DNA of 64,000 bases from Streptomyces sp. SM10 (GCF_002910915.1 NZ_NEUF01000048.1:186001-250000); one strand, 5' to 3'. Positions 1 to 9,157 are shown, numbered from the stretch's first letter. Program-made: numbers and translations. Notes: generated by a model not told the origin, from the letters alone.

Positions 1-917
1 TGACCGGGCCGCTCGGGACGCCGGTCACCGCGGCGTACGCGGTGCGCGACAGCACCGCCGTGGTCGAGATGGCCGAGGCCTCGGGGCTCCAACATCTTCC
101 CGCGGGGGAGTTCGCCCCGCTCACGGCGACCACGTACGGCTCCGGCGAGCTGCTGGCCGCCGCGCTCGACGCGGGCGCCCGGACCATCGTGTTCGGGGTC
201 GGCGGCAGTGCCACGACGGACGGCGGCGCGGGCATGCTCGCCGCCCTCGGGGCACGCTTCCTGGACCGGGACGGCAAGCCCGTCGGCCCGGGCGGCGGCG
301 CACTCGCCGGCCTCGCCGAGGCCGACCTGTCGGGGCTCGACCCCCGGCTCGCCGGCATCGACCTGATCCTGGCCAGCGACGTGGACAACCCGCTGACCGG
401 CCCGAAGGGCGCACCCGAGATCTACGGGCGGCAGAAGGGCGCCACCGAGGACGACATCGCGGTCCTCGACGCGGCGCTCGTCCACTACGCGTCCGTCCTG
501 GGACCCGAGACGGCCGGGCTGCCCGGAGCAGGCGCGGCCGGCGGCATCGGCTACGGGGCGCTCGTCGCCCTGGGCGCACGCTTCCGGCCGGGCATCGAGG
601 TCATGCTCGACGTCCTGGGCTTCGCCCCCGCACTGGCCCGCGCGACGCTCGTCGTCACCGGTGAGGGCTCGCTCGACGAGCAGACCCTCCACGGCAAGGC
701 CCCGGCCGGTGTCGCCGCCGCGGCGCGCGCCGCCGGTGTGGAGGCCGTCGCCGTGTGCGGCCGCCTCGCCCTCCCGGCGGACGCCCTGGAGAAGGCGGGC
801 ATCAGCCGGGCCTACGCCCTGTCGGAGCTGGAGCCCGACCCGGCCGTCAGCATGGCGCAGGCCGGCCCCCTGCTGGAACGCGCGGCCGAGGCGATCGCCC
901 GCGACTTCCTGTCCTGA
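1..917 (+). CDS. glxK: Glycerate kinase, 5' end outside the window
   Basis: Phosphorylates D-glycerate to phosphoglycerate, linking glyoxylate or sugar-acid breakdown to glycolysis in the cytoplasm. The reading frame is open from the first complete codon at position 3, so the true start lies upstream and at least the first part of the protein is missing. Visible family motifs are the glycine-rich GVGGSATTDGGAG segment, the ASDVDNPLTGP segment followed by YGRQKGA, and VVTGEGSLDEQTLHGKAP near the C-terminus, all typical of the GlxK/GckA glycerate kinase family. The gene is convergent with the PucR-type regulator and shares a long hairpin with it. Family assignment is firm; whether the product is 2- or 3-phosphoglycerate cannot be read here. 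Confidence 0.9.
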   Translation, partial: TGPLGTPVTAAYAVRDSTAVVEMAEASGLQHLPAGEFAPLTATTYGSGELLAAALDAGARTIVFGVGGSATTDGGAGMLAALGARFLDRDGKPVGPGGGALAGLAEADLSGLDPRLAGIDLILASDVDNPLTGPKGAPEIYGRQKGATEDDIAVLDAALVHYASVLGPETAGLPGAGAAGGIGYGALVALGARFRPGIEVMLDVLGFAPALARATLVVTGEGSLDEQTLHGKAPAGVAAAARAAGVEAVAVCGRLALPADALEKAGISRAYALSELEPDPAVSMAQAGPLLERAAEAIARDFLS

Positions 918-924
918 CACGGTC

Positions 925-960
925 CCGTGAGGGGGTGCCCGGCCGGGCACCCCCTCACGG
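925..960. terminator. Bidirectional hairpin between convergent genes
   Basis: A perfect 36-base palindrome, 18 bases per arm with no loop bases, lies between the glycerate kinase and the convergent regulator gene. The stop codon of the minus-strand gene (955-957) is inside the right arm. There is no T-run, which is usual for Streptomyces terminators. Confidence 0.8.
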
Positions 961-1734
961 CGTGCCCCCTCCGGTGAGGGGCCCTGACGGCTGCGGTGCC
1001 GTCAGCCTCAACGCGTCCAGCGCCAGCATCATCTCGACCAGCTCGCGCGGCCGCGACAGCGACCGCGAGGTCAGCCGCTCCAGCCGGCGCAGGCGGTTGA
1101 GCACCGTGTTGCGGTGGCAGTACAGCCGCCCCGCGGCCCGCCCCGCCGACCCCCCGCACTCCAGCCACGCCTCCAGCGTGCGCACCAGCAGCGTCCGGTC
1201 CGCCGGGTCCAGCGCCAGCAGCGGGCCGAGGACCTCCGCGACCAGCCGGGCCGACAGCTCCGGCTGGCTCGCCACGAGCGCCGTGGACAGCCGCTCCTCC
1301 AGCCGTACGATCTCCGTCGTGCCCGGCGGGCAGGTCAGCAGAGCCGTCTCCGCCAGTCGGTGCGCCGTCCCCAGGCCCGCCAGACCGTCCGCCACCGGGC
1401 CGATTCCGCCGGGGCCCGGACACCAGCGCACCAGCAGCCCCGAGAGCACCGAAGGATCCCGGTCCCCCAGGGCGACGACGACGACCTCGCGGTCCGCCCG
1501 CCTCCTGCGGAGGAAGCGCAGACCGTCCGCCTCCATGGCCACCCCCGCCTGCCCGCCCGGCCGCAGCACCGCCACCGCGTAACGGCCCCGCTCCGGCAGA
1601 CCCAGACAGTGTGCCGCGCGCGCCGCGAGGTCCGGCTCCGCCCGGTCCTCCAGCAGGGCGTCGAGCAGTGCCCGGCCCCGCTCGTCACCGCGCCGCCGCA
1701 TGTCCTCGCTCCGTTCCGCAGCCCAGCCGCTCAT
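955..1734 (-). CDS. PucR/CdaR-type transcriptional regulator
   Basis: About 259 residues. The C-terminal third has the PucR helix-turn-helix: a segment ending in AAGRLYCHRNTVLNRLRRLE followed by a predicted helix with SRPRELVEMMLALDALRL. The N-terminal part resembles the GGDEF-like middle domain of PucR proteins, and the long N-terminal PucR domain of bigger relatives is absent. I chose the ATG at 1734 because the frame upstream loses protein-like character and runs antisense to the ABC transporter. It is divergent from livF across 183 bases, so it is the natural candidate to regulate the amino-acid uptake operon and itself. PucR family members usually respond to nitrogen compounds; the ligand here is unknown. 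Confidence 0.75.
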   Translation of the reverse strand: MSGWAAERSEDMRRRGDERGRALLDALLEDRAEPDLAARAAHCLGLPERGRYAVAVLRPGGQAGVAMEADGLRFLRRRRADREVVVVALGDRDPSVLSGLLVRWCPGPGGIGPVADGLAGLGTAHRLAETALLTCPPGTTEIVRLEERLSTALVASQPELSARLVAEVLGPLLALDPADRTLLVRTLEAWLECGGSAGRAAGRLYCHRNTVLNRLRRLERLTSRSLSRPRELVEMMLALDALRLTAPQPSGPLTGGGTP

Positions 1735-1788
1735 GGCTGGTGAGGATGTCACCGGCCACGCCGGGGACGAGCGCGCATCACCTCCCTC

Positions 1789-1802
1789 TGTGCGCCCGCA
1801 CA
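1789..1802. promoter_or_regulatory. Candidate operator between pucR-type gene and livF
   Basis: TGTGCG-CC-CGCACA, a dyad with perfect 6-base arms, lies in the divergent intergenic region, 55 bases upstream of the regulator start and 115 bases upstream of livF. Position suggests a regulator site; binding is inferred, not known. Confidence 0.35.
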
Positions 1803-1917
1803 ACGGGGCCCGTCGAAGACTGGTCACCCGCAGCGATTGCGCCCCGGGCCGTGGACGCGCGCTCCGCCCGCTGCTGGTCTGTGGCACCACAACGACCAGT
1901 CGGAAGGAGGAGGACGC

Positions 1918-2715
1918 ATGGCAACGCTCGAGATCCGCGAACTGTCCGTGGGCTATGGCCCGGTACGGGCCCTGCGCGACGTCTCCGTCGACGTGCCGGC
2001 CGGCGCGATCACCGCTGTACTCGGTGGCAACGGCGCCGGCAAGACCACGCTGCTGCGGGCCGTGTCGCGGACCCTCGGCTTCCACCGCGGGACGGGCACG
2101 GGCACCATCCGCTTCGACGGCCGCCCCCTGGACGGGCTCCGCCCCGCCCAGGTGGTGGCGGCGGGAGTGATCCAGGTGCCGGAAGGGCGGCAGGTGTTCG
2201 CCCGGATGACGGTGGCGGACAATCTGCGGGCGGGTGCCCTCGGGGCACGCGGCGGGCGCAAGGCCGCTGCCGCCGCCCTCCAGCGCGTGAACGAACTCTT
2301 CCCGGTGCTCGCCCAGCGCACGCACCAGCGCGCCGGTCTGCTCTCCGGAGGCGAACAGCAGATGCTGGCGATGGGCCGCGCCCTGATGGCCGCGCCCCGC
2401 CTGCTCCTGCTCGACGAGCCGTCCCTCGGCCTCGCACCGCTCATGGCGGCGAAGATCGCCGAGACGATCCAGGAGATCAACGCGGGCGGTACCTCGGTCA
2501 TGCTCGTCGAGCAGAACGCGGCCATCGCGCTGCGGCTCGCCTCCACCGCGTACGTCCTGGACGTCGGCGAGGTCGCACTCGACGGGCCGGCCGACGAGCT
2601 GGCCGCATCCGACGAGGTACGCCGCCGCTATCTCGGCGTCGTCGACGAGGACGCCGCCGAGGACGCCGCACAGGCGGAAGGCGTCACCCGTGCCCTGAGC
2701 AGGTGGTCCGCGTGA
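1918..2715 (+). CDS. livF: Branched-chain amino-acid ABC transporter ATPase LivF
   Basis: A 265-residue ATPase that powers uptake of leucine, isoleucine, valine or related amino acids by the LivHM permease. It has Walker A GGNGAGKTT, signature LLSGGEQQ, and Walker B LLLLDEPSLGLAP, with the VPEGRQVF segment characteristic of LivF. A GGAGGAGG ribosome-binding site lies just before the ATG at 1918, which fixes the start against a longer in-frame option. It is the first gene of a five-gene unit in which every neighbour overlaps by 4 or 8 bases; its TGA overlaps the livG GTG. The short acidic and alanine-rich C-terminal tail (EDAAEDAAQ) is unremarkable. Confidence 0.93.
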   Translation: MATLEIRELSVGYGPVRALRDVSVDVPAGAITAVLGGNGAGKTTLLRAVSRTLGFHRGTGTGTIRFDGRPLDGLRPAQVVAAGVIQVPEGRQVFARMTVADNLRAGALGARGGRKAAAAALQRVNELFPVLAQRTHQRAGLLSGGEQQMLAMGRALMAAPRLLLLDEPSLGLAPLMAAKIAETIQEINAGGTSVMLVEQNAAIALRLASTAYVLDVGEVALDGPADELAASDEVRRRYLGVVDEDAAEDAAQAEGVTRALSRWSA

Positions 2716-3488
2716 CGACCGCCCCGGCCTCCCTCTCCGTGCGCGACGTGACCGTGCGCTTCGCCGGACTCACCGCCCTCGACGCGGTGTCCTTCACCGT
2801 CGAACCCGGCAGCGTGCACGCCGTCATCGGGCCCAACGGCGCGGGCAAGTCCACCACGTTCAACGTGCTCTCCGGGGTCTACCGCGCCACGTCCGGCAGC
2901 GTGCACCTGGGGTCCACCGAACTCACCGGGCTCTCCCCGCACCGGATCGCCGACCTCGGCGTGGCCCGCACCTTCCAGAACCTGGCCCTGCCGCCGCACG
3001 CAACCGTCGCCGAGAGCCTCATGCTCGGCCGCCACCGGCTCACCCGCGCCGGGTTCGTGGCCTCCGGGCTGCGCCTGCCCTCCGCGACCCGCGAGGCACA
3101 GCGCCATCTCGAACGCGTCCGGGAGATCGCCGAGTTCATCGGACTGGACAAGGAACTCGACTTCCCGGCAGCGGCCCTCCCGTACGGCAAGCAGAAGCTC
3201 GTCGAGCTGGGCCGCGCCCTGTGCATGGAGCCCGAGGTCCTGCTCCTGGACGAACCCATCGCGGGCATGACGGCCGACGAGCGCCGCCGCACCGCGGCCG
3301 TCGTCGCCGGCGTACGCGACAGCCTCGGCATCTCGATCGTCATGGTCGAACACGACATGGGGGTGGTGATGCGGCTCGCGGACGCGGTGACCGTACTCGA
3401 CTTCGGACGCAGGATCGCGGGTGGTACGCCCGCCGAGGTCCAGAACGACCCGGCCGTCGTGCAGGCCTACCTGGGGGCACAGGAATGA
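2712..3488 (+). CDS. livG: Branched-chain amino-acid ABC transporter ATPase LivG
   Basis: A 258-residue ABC ATPase partner of LivF. It has Walker A GPNGAGKST, the LivG-type signature LPYGKQKLVELGRAL in place of LSGGQ, Walker B LLLDEPIAGMTADE, and an H-loop in VMVEHDMGVVM. The GTG start at 2712 overlaps the livF stop in a GTGA arrangement, which implies translational coupling and rules out the much longer open frame upstream. It also ends in a 4-base ATGA overlap with livH. Substrate is inferred from family and operon; short-chain amides or urea are transported by close relatives. Confidence 0.93.
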   Translation: MTTAPASLSVRDVTVRFAGLTALDAVSFTVEPGSVHAVIGPNGAGKSTTFNVLSGVYRATSGSVHLGSTELTGLSPHRIADLGVARTFQNLALPPHATVAESLMLGRHRLTRAGFVASGLRLPSATREAQRHLERVREIAEFIGLDKELDFPAAALPYGKQKLVELGRALCMEPEVLLLDEPIAGMTADERRRTAAVVAGVRDSLGISIVMVEHDMGVVMRLADAVTVLDFGRRIAGGTPAEVQNDPAVVQAYLGAQE

Positions 3489-4375
3489 CCACCTTCATCG
3501 AACTCCTCCTCGGCGGCCTGTCCATCGGCTCGGTCTACGCACTGATCGCCCTGGGCTTCGTCGTCATCTTCAAGGCGACCGAGGTCGTCAACTTCGCCCA
3601 CGCCTCGCTGCTCCTGGCGGGCGGCTACGTCACCGCCGTCCTCCACGACGACATCGGCTTCTGGCCGGCCCTCGGCGTCGGGATCGCGGGGGCGGCGGTC
3701 GTCGGCTCCGCGGTCGAGTTCTTCGTGATGCGCCGCTACCGGGGCAGCGACCAGAGCGTGCTGGCCATCGTCACCATCGGCGTCGACATCCTCCTCACCA
3801 CCGAACTCGTCCGGCGCATGGGGACGGACGTCATGTCGCTCGGCGACCCGTGGGGCGACGACGTCGTCACCATCGGGGGCGTGACCCTCGCCGAGACCCG
3901 CATCGCGGCGTTCCTCGTCGCGGGGCTGCTCATCACCGTGTTCCTGCTCGCCTTCCGCTTCACCTCGTGGGGTGTCTCCATGCGGGCCGCGGCCGAGAAT
4001 CCGCAGACCGCGGCGCTGATGGGCATCCGGCTCGGCAGGGTATCCCTCTCCGCCTGGGCGGTCGCCGGGGCACTCGCCGCCGTCGCCGCGCTCTTCCTCA
4101 CGGTGTTCCCGACCCCCGGCCTGGAGCGGGCCACCTCACTCGCCGCGCTCAAGGCGTTCCCCGCCGCGATCCTCGGCGGCCTCGACTCCACGACCGGGGC
4201 GCTCGTCGGAGGGCTCCTCGTCGGAGTCACCGAATCACTCGCCACGGGCTACCAGAGCGACCTCTCCTTCCTCGGACGCGGCATCGGCGATCTCGCGCCC
4301 TACCTGGTGATGGTGGTCGTCCTGCTGGTCCGGCCGGCGGGACTCTTCGGTACGAAGGAGCTGTCCCGTGTCTGA
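3485..4375 (+). CDS. livH: Branched-chain amino-acid ABC transporter permease LivH
   Basis: A 296-residue integral membrane permease of the LivH/LivM class with about eight hydrophobic segments. The conserved loop FRFTSWGVSMRAAAENPQTA and the following GI-L segment are the permease signature that contacts the ATPase. The ATG overlaps the livG stop, and the end overlaps the livM GTG by 8 bases. It forms the membrane channel together with LivM. Confidence 0.93.
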   Translation: MTTFIELLLGGLSIGSVYALIALGFVVIFKATEVVNFAHASLLLAGGYVTAVLHDDIGFWPALGVGIAGAAVVGSAVEFFVMRRYRGSDQSVLAIVTIGVDILLTTELVRRMGTDVMSLGDPWGDDVVTIGGVTLAETRIAAFLVAGLLITVFLLAFRFTSWGVSMRAAAENPQTAALMGIRLGRVSLSAWAVAGALAAVAALFLTVFPTPGLERATSLAALKAFPAAILGGLDSTTGALVGGLLVGVTESLATGYQSDLSFLGRGIGDLAPYLVMVVVLLVRPAGLFGTKELSRV

Positions 4376-5495
4376 AGCCACCAAGGACGTCACCGCGCCC
4401 GCCCCCACCGCCGCCGCGCCCGCCACCGGGGCGCCGCTCACCGGCCGGCTGCGCCGCCCCGCTCCCTACCTCTGGCTGGCAGGATCGGTCCTGCTCCTGC
4501 TGTTCCCGTTCTACCTGGACCGGTTCTGGCTCCAGGCCGGACTGTTCGCGATGGCCGCCGCGATCGGGGCCATCGGGCTCAACCTCCTCACCGGCTCCAC
4601 CGGCCAGCTCTCCATGGGGCACGCCTTCTTCCTCGCGGTGGGCGCGTACGGCTACTGCATCCTGGCAGGGGAGAGCAGCACGGAGAACGGGCACAGCATC
4701 ACCGGCCTCGGCCTTCCCACCTGGCTCGCGGCCATCCTGGCCGTGCTCCTCGCAGGCGCGGCGGGAGGGCTCTTCAGCCCCATCGCGGGGCGGCTGAGCG
4801 GAGCGTACCTCGGGATCGCCACGCTCGCGCTGATCTTCATCGGCCAGCACGTGCTCTTCAACGCGGAGTCGCTCACGGGCGGCTTCAACGGCCGCCCGGT
4901 GCCGCCGCTCTCGCTCTTCGGATTCACCTTCGACGACGCCGAGGTGGTCGTCGCCGCAGTGCCCTTCCAGTCGTCCGAGAAGCTCTGGTACCTGGGCCTC
5001 GGAGCCCTTCTGGTCAGCGGGCTCTTCGCCCGCGGAGTGCTGCGCGGCCGGCCCGGCCGCGCGCTCAACGCCATCAGGGACCACCGGATCGCCGCCGGCG
5101 TGATGGGTGTGCCGGTGGCCCGCTACCGGGCCGGTGTCTTCGTCCTGTCCTCCATGTACGCGGGCCTCGCGGGCGTCCTGCTCGCGCTGGTCTTCCAGCG
5201 GACCGTGCCCGAGTACTTCGGCATGGTCCTGTCCCTCGAATACCTCGCCATGATCGTCATCGGCGGGCTGGGCAGCGTCGCGGGAGCCGTCATCGGCGCC
5301 GCGTTCGTGTCGCTGCTCCCTCAGGTGCTCACCCACTACAGCGACTCCCTCCCCCTGGTGTCCGCCCCCGGTACGGGCGGCATCGCACCCGGGGAGGCGT
5401 CCCGCTATCTGTACGGCGCCGCGGTCGTCGCGGTCGTCCTGTTCCTGCCCGGCGGCATTGCGCGTCTGAAGACTCCAGGGGAGAAGAAGAAATGA
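4368..5495 (+). CDS. livM: Branched-chain amino-acid ABC transporter permease LivM
   Basis: A 375-residue permease with an extended alanine/proline-rich N-terminus of about 25 residues before the first membrane segment. Typical LivM features are GLNLLTGSTGQLSMGHAFF near residue 70 and the cytoplasmic loop GRALNAIRDHRIAAGVMG. The GTG start at 4368 lies inside the end of livH, and the stop overlaps the ATG of the binding-protein gene, so the whole operon is translationally coupled. Confidence 0.93.
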   Translation: MSEATKDVTAPAPTAAAPATGAPLTGRLRRPAPYLWLAGSVLLLLFPFYLDRFWLQAGLFAMAAAIGAIGLNLLTGSTGQLSMGHAFFLAVGAYGYCILAGESSTENGHSITGLGLPTWLAAILAVLLAGAAGGLFSPIAGRLSGAYLGIATLALIFIGQHVLFNAESLTGGFNGRPVPPLSLFGFTFDDAEVVVAAVPFQSSEKLWYLGLGALLVSGLFARGVLRGRPGRALNAIRDHRIAAGVMGVPVARYRAGVFVLSSMYAGLAGVLLALVFQRTVPEYFGMVLSLEYLAMIVIGGLGSVAGAVIGAAFVSLLPQVLTHYSDSLPLVSAPGTGGIAPGEASRYLYGAAVVAVVLFLPGGIARLKTPGEKKK

Positions 5496-6745
5496 AGCTA
5501 CGTGTTGTCGGAGCCGTCGTAGCGGCTCTCACCCTCACCCTCGCGGGATGCAGCGAGAAGGCGAAGTCGTCGGACGACGGCGCCGCCGACAAGAACGGGG
5601 TGAAGGCCGGGGAGGGGGTCACCGACTCCAAGATCACCCTCGGGGCCCTCACCGACATGACCGGGGTCTACGCCTCGCTGGGCAAGAGCGTCACCCAGGC
5701 CCAGCAGCTCTGGGTGGAGGAGACCAACAAGGCCGGAGGCATCTGTGACCGGCAGATCGAACTGACCGTCCGCGACCACGCGTACGACCCGCAGAAGGCC
5801 ATCGGCGCCTACACCGAGCTGGAACCGAACGTCCTGGGCTTCACCCAGTTCATAGGCTCCCCGTTCGTCGCCGCGGTCGAGTCGCGCATCGACGGCCAGG
5901 ACAAGGGCATCGTCCTGCCGCAGGCCTGGTCGGCGAACCTCGTCGGGTCCAAGTACGTGCGCGTCATCGGCGCCACGTACGACGTCGAGACGATCAACCT
6001 GATCGACTTCCTCCTGGACGAGAAGCGCATCGCCAAGGGTGACAAGATCGGTCACGTCTACTTCGAGGGCGACTACGGCGAGAACGCCCTGGCCGGCTCG
6101 AAGCACGCGGCCGAGGAAGCGGGCCTGACCGTCGTCGAGCAGAAGATCAAGCCGACCGACAACGACATGACCGCCCAGGTCTCCGCGCTGAAGCAGGCCG
6201 GTGTGAAGGCGATCGTCATCAGCGCCGGACCGCGCCAGGCCGCCTCGCTGGTGGGCGTGGCCGCGGCCACGGGCTTCGACGTCCCGGTGGTCGGCAACAA
6301 CTCGGCGTACGCCCCGCAGCTCCTGGCCACCCAGGCGGGCGCGGCGCTGCAGAAGGACTACTACATCGGCTCCTCCACCCTGCCCATCGGTGACCCGGCC
6401 GAGGGCCCGGCGAAGCTCGCCAAGGCCTACGCGGCCAAGTACCCGAAGGACGGACTCGACAACGGCGTCATCGCCGGATACAACGCGGCGACGGTCTTCG
6501 GCGAGGCGCTGAAGGCGGCCTGCGAGTCGAAGGACCTCACCCGCGAGGGTGTCGACAAGGCCCTGCTCACCATCAAGGACTTCGGCGCGGACTTCGGGAT
6601 CTCGCACGACTTCACCGACCCGGCGGCGCCCTCCACCAAGGAGACCGTCATCATGAAGCCGGACGCCAAGGCCCCCGGCGGCCTCAAGGTGGTCCGCCCG
6701 GCCGAGGTGGCCCCGGCCGCCGAGTCCTTCTCGCTCAAGCCCTGA
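5492..6745 (+). CDS. livK: Branched-chain amino-acid binding lipoprotein
   Basis: A 417-residue extracellular substrate-binding protein of the type 1 periplasmic fold. The N-terminus is a lipoprotein signal with lipobox L-A-G-C, so Cys20 would be lipidated and anchor the protein outside the membrane. ALTDMTGVYASLGKS and the region following it match the ligand-binding core of LivJ/LivK proteins. It is the last gene of the liv operon, with its ATG overlapping the livM stop; the binding protein more often comes first in such operons. Ligand specificity is not readable. Confidence 0.9.
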   Translation: MKLRVVGAVVAALTLTLAGCSEKAKSSDDGAADKNGVKAGEGVTDSKITLGALTDMTGVYASLGKSVTQAQQLWVEETNKAGGICDRQIELTVRDHAYDPQKAIGAYTELEPNVLGFTQFIGSPFVAAVESRIDGQDKGIVLPQAWSANLVGSKYVRVIGATYDVETINLIDFLLDEKRIAKGDKIGHVYFEGDYGENALAGSKHAAEEAGLTVVEQKIKPTDNDMTAQVSALKQAGVKAIVISAGPRQAASLVGVAAATGFDVPVVGNNSAYAPQLLATQAGAALQKDYYIGSSTLPIGDPAEGPAKLAKAYAAKYPKDGLDNGVIAGYNAATVFGEALKAACESKDLTREGVDKALLTIKDFGADFGISHDFTDPAAPSTKETVIMKPDAKAPGGLKVVRPAEVAPAAESFSLKP

Positions 6746-6759
6746 TCCTCCCGCACGCT

Positions 6760-6790
6760 GACGGGTCCGGCCGTGATGGCCGGGCCCGTC
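6760..6790. terminator. Bidirectional terminator after the liv operon
   Basis: Thirteen-base arms (6760-6772 and 6778-6790) with a GTGAT loop and one T-G wobble pair sit between the convergent livK and GH87 genes. It lies 14 bases beyond the livK stop. Confidence 0.7.
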
Positions 6791-6805
6791 GTCGTGGGTG
6801 CGTGA

Positions 6806-9157
6806 TCAGCTGGTGTAGGCCTCCACCTCCGACAACTGGCCCGCGGGCCAGCCGGTGTTCGCGGTGAACGTCAGCCGAAGGTACCGGACGGGTGTCCCGC
6901 TGAGCGTCACCGTCGCGGTGTTGCCGCTCGACGGGTTGAAGGTGTATCCCGCCGGTGCCTTCATGGTGCCGTACGCGGAGTTGTCGGTGCTGCCCGTGAC
7001 ACCGACCGTCTGCGTGCGCGTCGCCCAGGCGGCTGCCGGAGGAAGCTTCAGCACCAGCCGCTTGACCGCCTTGGCGGCACCGAGGTCCACGGTGACGGAC
7101 TGCGGGAAGGCGTTGTTACGGCTCTCCCAGTAGCTGTTGGCGTTGCCGTCGACCGCGTTGCCCGCGCCGTACACGTCGGCGTGGCTCGTCCCGGTGATGG
7201 GGCGGCCCTGGGCGAGGTTGCCCGTCTCCTCGGGCGGGTCGGTCGGGTCCGGAGGATCGGTGGGCCCGCCGGACCCGCCGGGAACACCGCCGTTGGTCCA
7301 CACCGGGGCGGGCCACACCCCCGTGCAGGCGGGCGGGTTCGCGTACCAGCCCGAGTTGCCGGTGCCCTGGGTGATCTGGAAGCCGCTTCCGACACAGTTG
7401 TGGATCGGGTTGGACTGGGCGATGTGCGTGGCGACGACCTTGTTGAACGAGGCCGTGCCCGGTGCCTGGATCTGCAGGGCGTACGTGCCGGCACCGTCGA
7501 TCTTGATGTTGTCGAAGTGCAGCCCGTTGCTCGCGCCCTCGATCAGGTGGATCGCGGCGTAGGAACTGTCCAGGATCTCGCTGTCCGTGATGTTGATCGT
7601 GGCGTTGTCGATGGGTTCGTTGAGCCCGCTGAACCAGATCGCGCCGACGCCGAACTGCCAGTTGAAGTCGTTGTTCCCGGTCCGGATCAGAGTGTTGCGT
7701 GCCGCGGTGTGCGTACCCGAGACGGCCGTTCCCTGACCCGAGTTGACGCCCGGGTAGCGGTTGGCGATGTGGAGCCCGCCGCCGTTGGTGACGGTGTCCG
7801 ACATGACGTTGTCGGAGATGGTGATGTCCTTGCCGCCGTACGTGACGATGTTGTTCGCGAGGATCGGCAGGATCACCGTGTTGAACGTGAACTTGTTCTT
7901 CACGTTCGGGACGTTCTCCGCCCACATGGCCAGTCCGTCGTCACCGGTGTTGCGGACGAAGGTGTTGGTCACCGTGGAGTTGGTGACGCCGTAGTGGAAG
8001 TTCACGCCGTCGGCGGTCTGGTCCAGGATGCGGCTGTTCTTGATGGTGAGGTCGTCCATGGGGCCGTCCATCCAGGCGCCGCACTTGGTGTGCTGCATCC
8101 AGACGTTGTCGACGACCGAGTGGGACATGGCGCCGCCGATGGCGTTGACCTGGTCGTTGTCCACCCGCTCACGGATGTCGCCCATGATGGCGAAGTCTTT
8201 GAGCGTGACGTTGCTGCTGCCGCCCTGTGCCGCGTACTTCCCGTAGACGCCCACCGCCTTGCTGCGGTCGGTGGGGTGACGGCCGGTCAGCACGCTGTAC
8301 CAGGGGCCGGCGCCGCGCAGGGTCACCTTGTCGACGACGATGTGGTCCTGGACCTTGAAGGTGCCCTGCGGGATGTACACCTCCTTGCCCTGGGTGCGCC
8401 CGGCGTCGACCGCGGCCTGGATCTTCGCCGTGGAGTCGGCCCCGCCCGTCGGGTCGGCGCCGAAGTCGCTCACCACGTCCAGGGCGCCCGATGGCTTGCC
8501 GACCGGGGCGCCGACCTGCTCGAAGTCCGCCAGGTCGATGGTGAACGACGGTGAGGCGGCCGTCGAGGTCACCTGGAGCCGGATCTTCGTCCCGGCGGCC
8601 AGGGTGGACCCGAACATGGTCCGCGTCTCGTCGTAGAAGTGGTGCGGGTTGGTGTCGCCCGGGCTGTTGTTGAAGGGGTAACCCCCGTAGTACCAGCCGT
8701 ACTTCGACGTCACGGGCACGCTCTTGAGCGAGCTGCCGTTGACCCGGAGGTCGAGAGAGGCGTCCCGGCCCGTCCCGGCCGCGTTGTCCGGCAGCGAGTA
8801 GCGGAAGGTCATCGCGTTGGCGGGGGCGGTGAGCGTGAACTCGACGTACTCACCGGCGGCGTCGAGCGTGACGGCCTGCCTGCCCGACGCCTCGGACGGC
8901 AGGGTGCCGTAGAGGCGGTTCGGTCCGATCAGCGTGCCGTTGGTGGCGGCGTACTCGGCCTCCTGCTCCTTGAACGGGACAGTGGCCCCCCGCCCGGATA
9001 TCCCGACGGGCGAAGGGGCGGGGACCGCGGCGGCCTGCGCGGAGGGAGCGCCTGCCAGTACGAACGCCGCGGCGGTTCCGGCCGCGGTGAGTGCGAGGGA
9101 GAGGGACGCGGACAGGGAGCGTCCGAGGAGTCGTGGTCCAGGCGGTGGTGGGGTCAC
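6806..9157 (-). CDS. Secreted GH87 alpha-1,3-glucanase (mycodextranase type)
   Basis: About 783 residues. A Sec signal peptide (hydrophobic stretch ending in APSAQAA) is followed by a beta-sandwich carbohydrate-binding-like module (about residues 50-215), a right-handed beta-helix catalytic domain (about 225-620), a Pro/Asp/Thr linker and a C-terminal F5/8 type C (CBM32-like) module. GH87 enzymes use three aspartates. Here they fit D383 in TADGVNFH and D406/D407 in NTGDDGLAMW, and the 23 plus 1 residue spacing equals that of characterised bacterial alpha-1,3-glucanases as I recall them. The likely substrate is alpha-1,3-glucan of fungal walls or dental-type mutan. I prefer the GTG at 9157, after AAGGACG, over the in-frame GTG at 9202, because the signal peptide then has normal length. 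Confidence 0.8.
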   Translation of the reverse strand: MTPPPPGPRLLGRSLSASLSLALTAAGTAAAFVLAGAPSAQAAAVPAPSPVGISGRGATVPFKEQEAEYAATNGTLIGPNRLYGTLPSEASGRQAVTLDAAGEYVEFTLTAPANAMTFRYSLPDNAAGTGRDASLDLRVNGSSLKSVPVTSKYGWYYGGYPFNNSPGDTNPHHFYDETRTMFGSTLAAGTKIRLQVTSTAASPSFTIDLADFEQVGAPVGKPSGALDVVSDFGADPTGGADSTAKIQAAVDAGRTQGKEVYIPQGTFKVQDHIVVDKVTLRGAGPWYSVLTGRHPTDRSKAVGVYGKYAAQGGSSNVTLKDFAIMGDIRERVDNDQVNAIGGAMSHSVVDNVWMQHTKCGAWMDGPMDDLTIKNSRILDQTADGVNFHYGVTNSTVTNTFVRNTGDDGLAMWAENVPNVKNKFTFNTVILPILANNIVTYGGKDITISDNVMSDTVTNGGGLHIANRYPGVNSGQGTAVSGTHTAARNTLIRTGNNDFNWQFGVGAIWFSGLNEPIDNATINITDSEILDSSYAAIHLIEGASNGLHFDNIKIDGAGTYALQIQAPGTASFNKVVATHIAQSNPIHNCVGSGFQITQGTGNSGWYANPPACTGVWPAPVWTNGGVPGGSGGPTDPPDPTDPPEETGNLAQGRPITGTSHADVYGAGNAVDGNANSYWESRNNAFPQSVTVDLGAAKAVKRLVLKLPPAAAWATRTQTVGVTGSTDNSAYGTMKAPAGYTFNPSSGNTATVTLSGTPVRYLRLTFTANTGWPAGQLSEVEAYTS

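Noticed and set aside
1735-2325. N-terminal extension of the PucR-type gene
   Set aside because: Would run antisense into livF, is not protein-like and has no ribosome-binding site.
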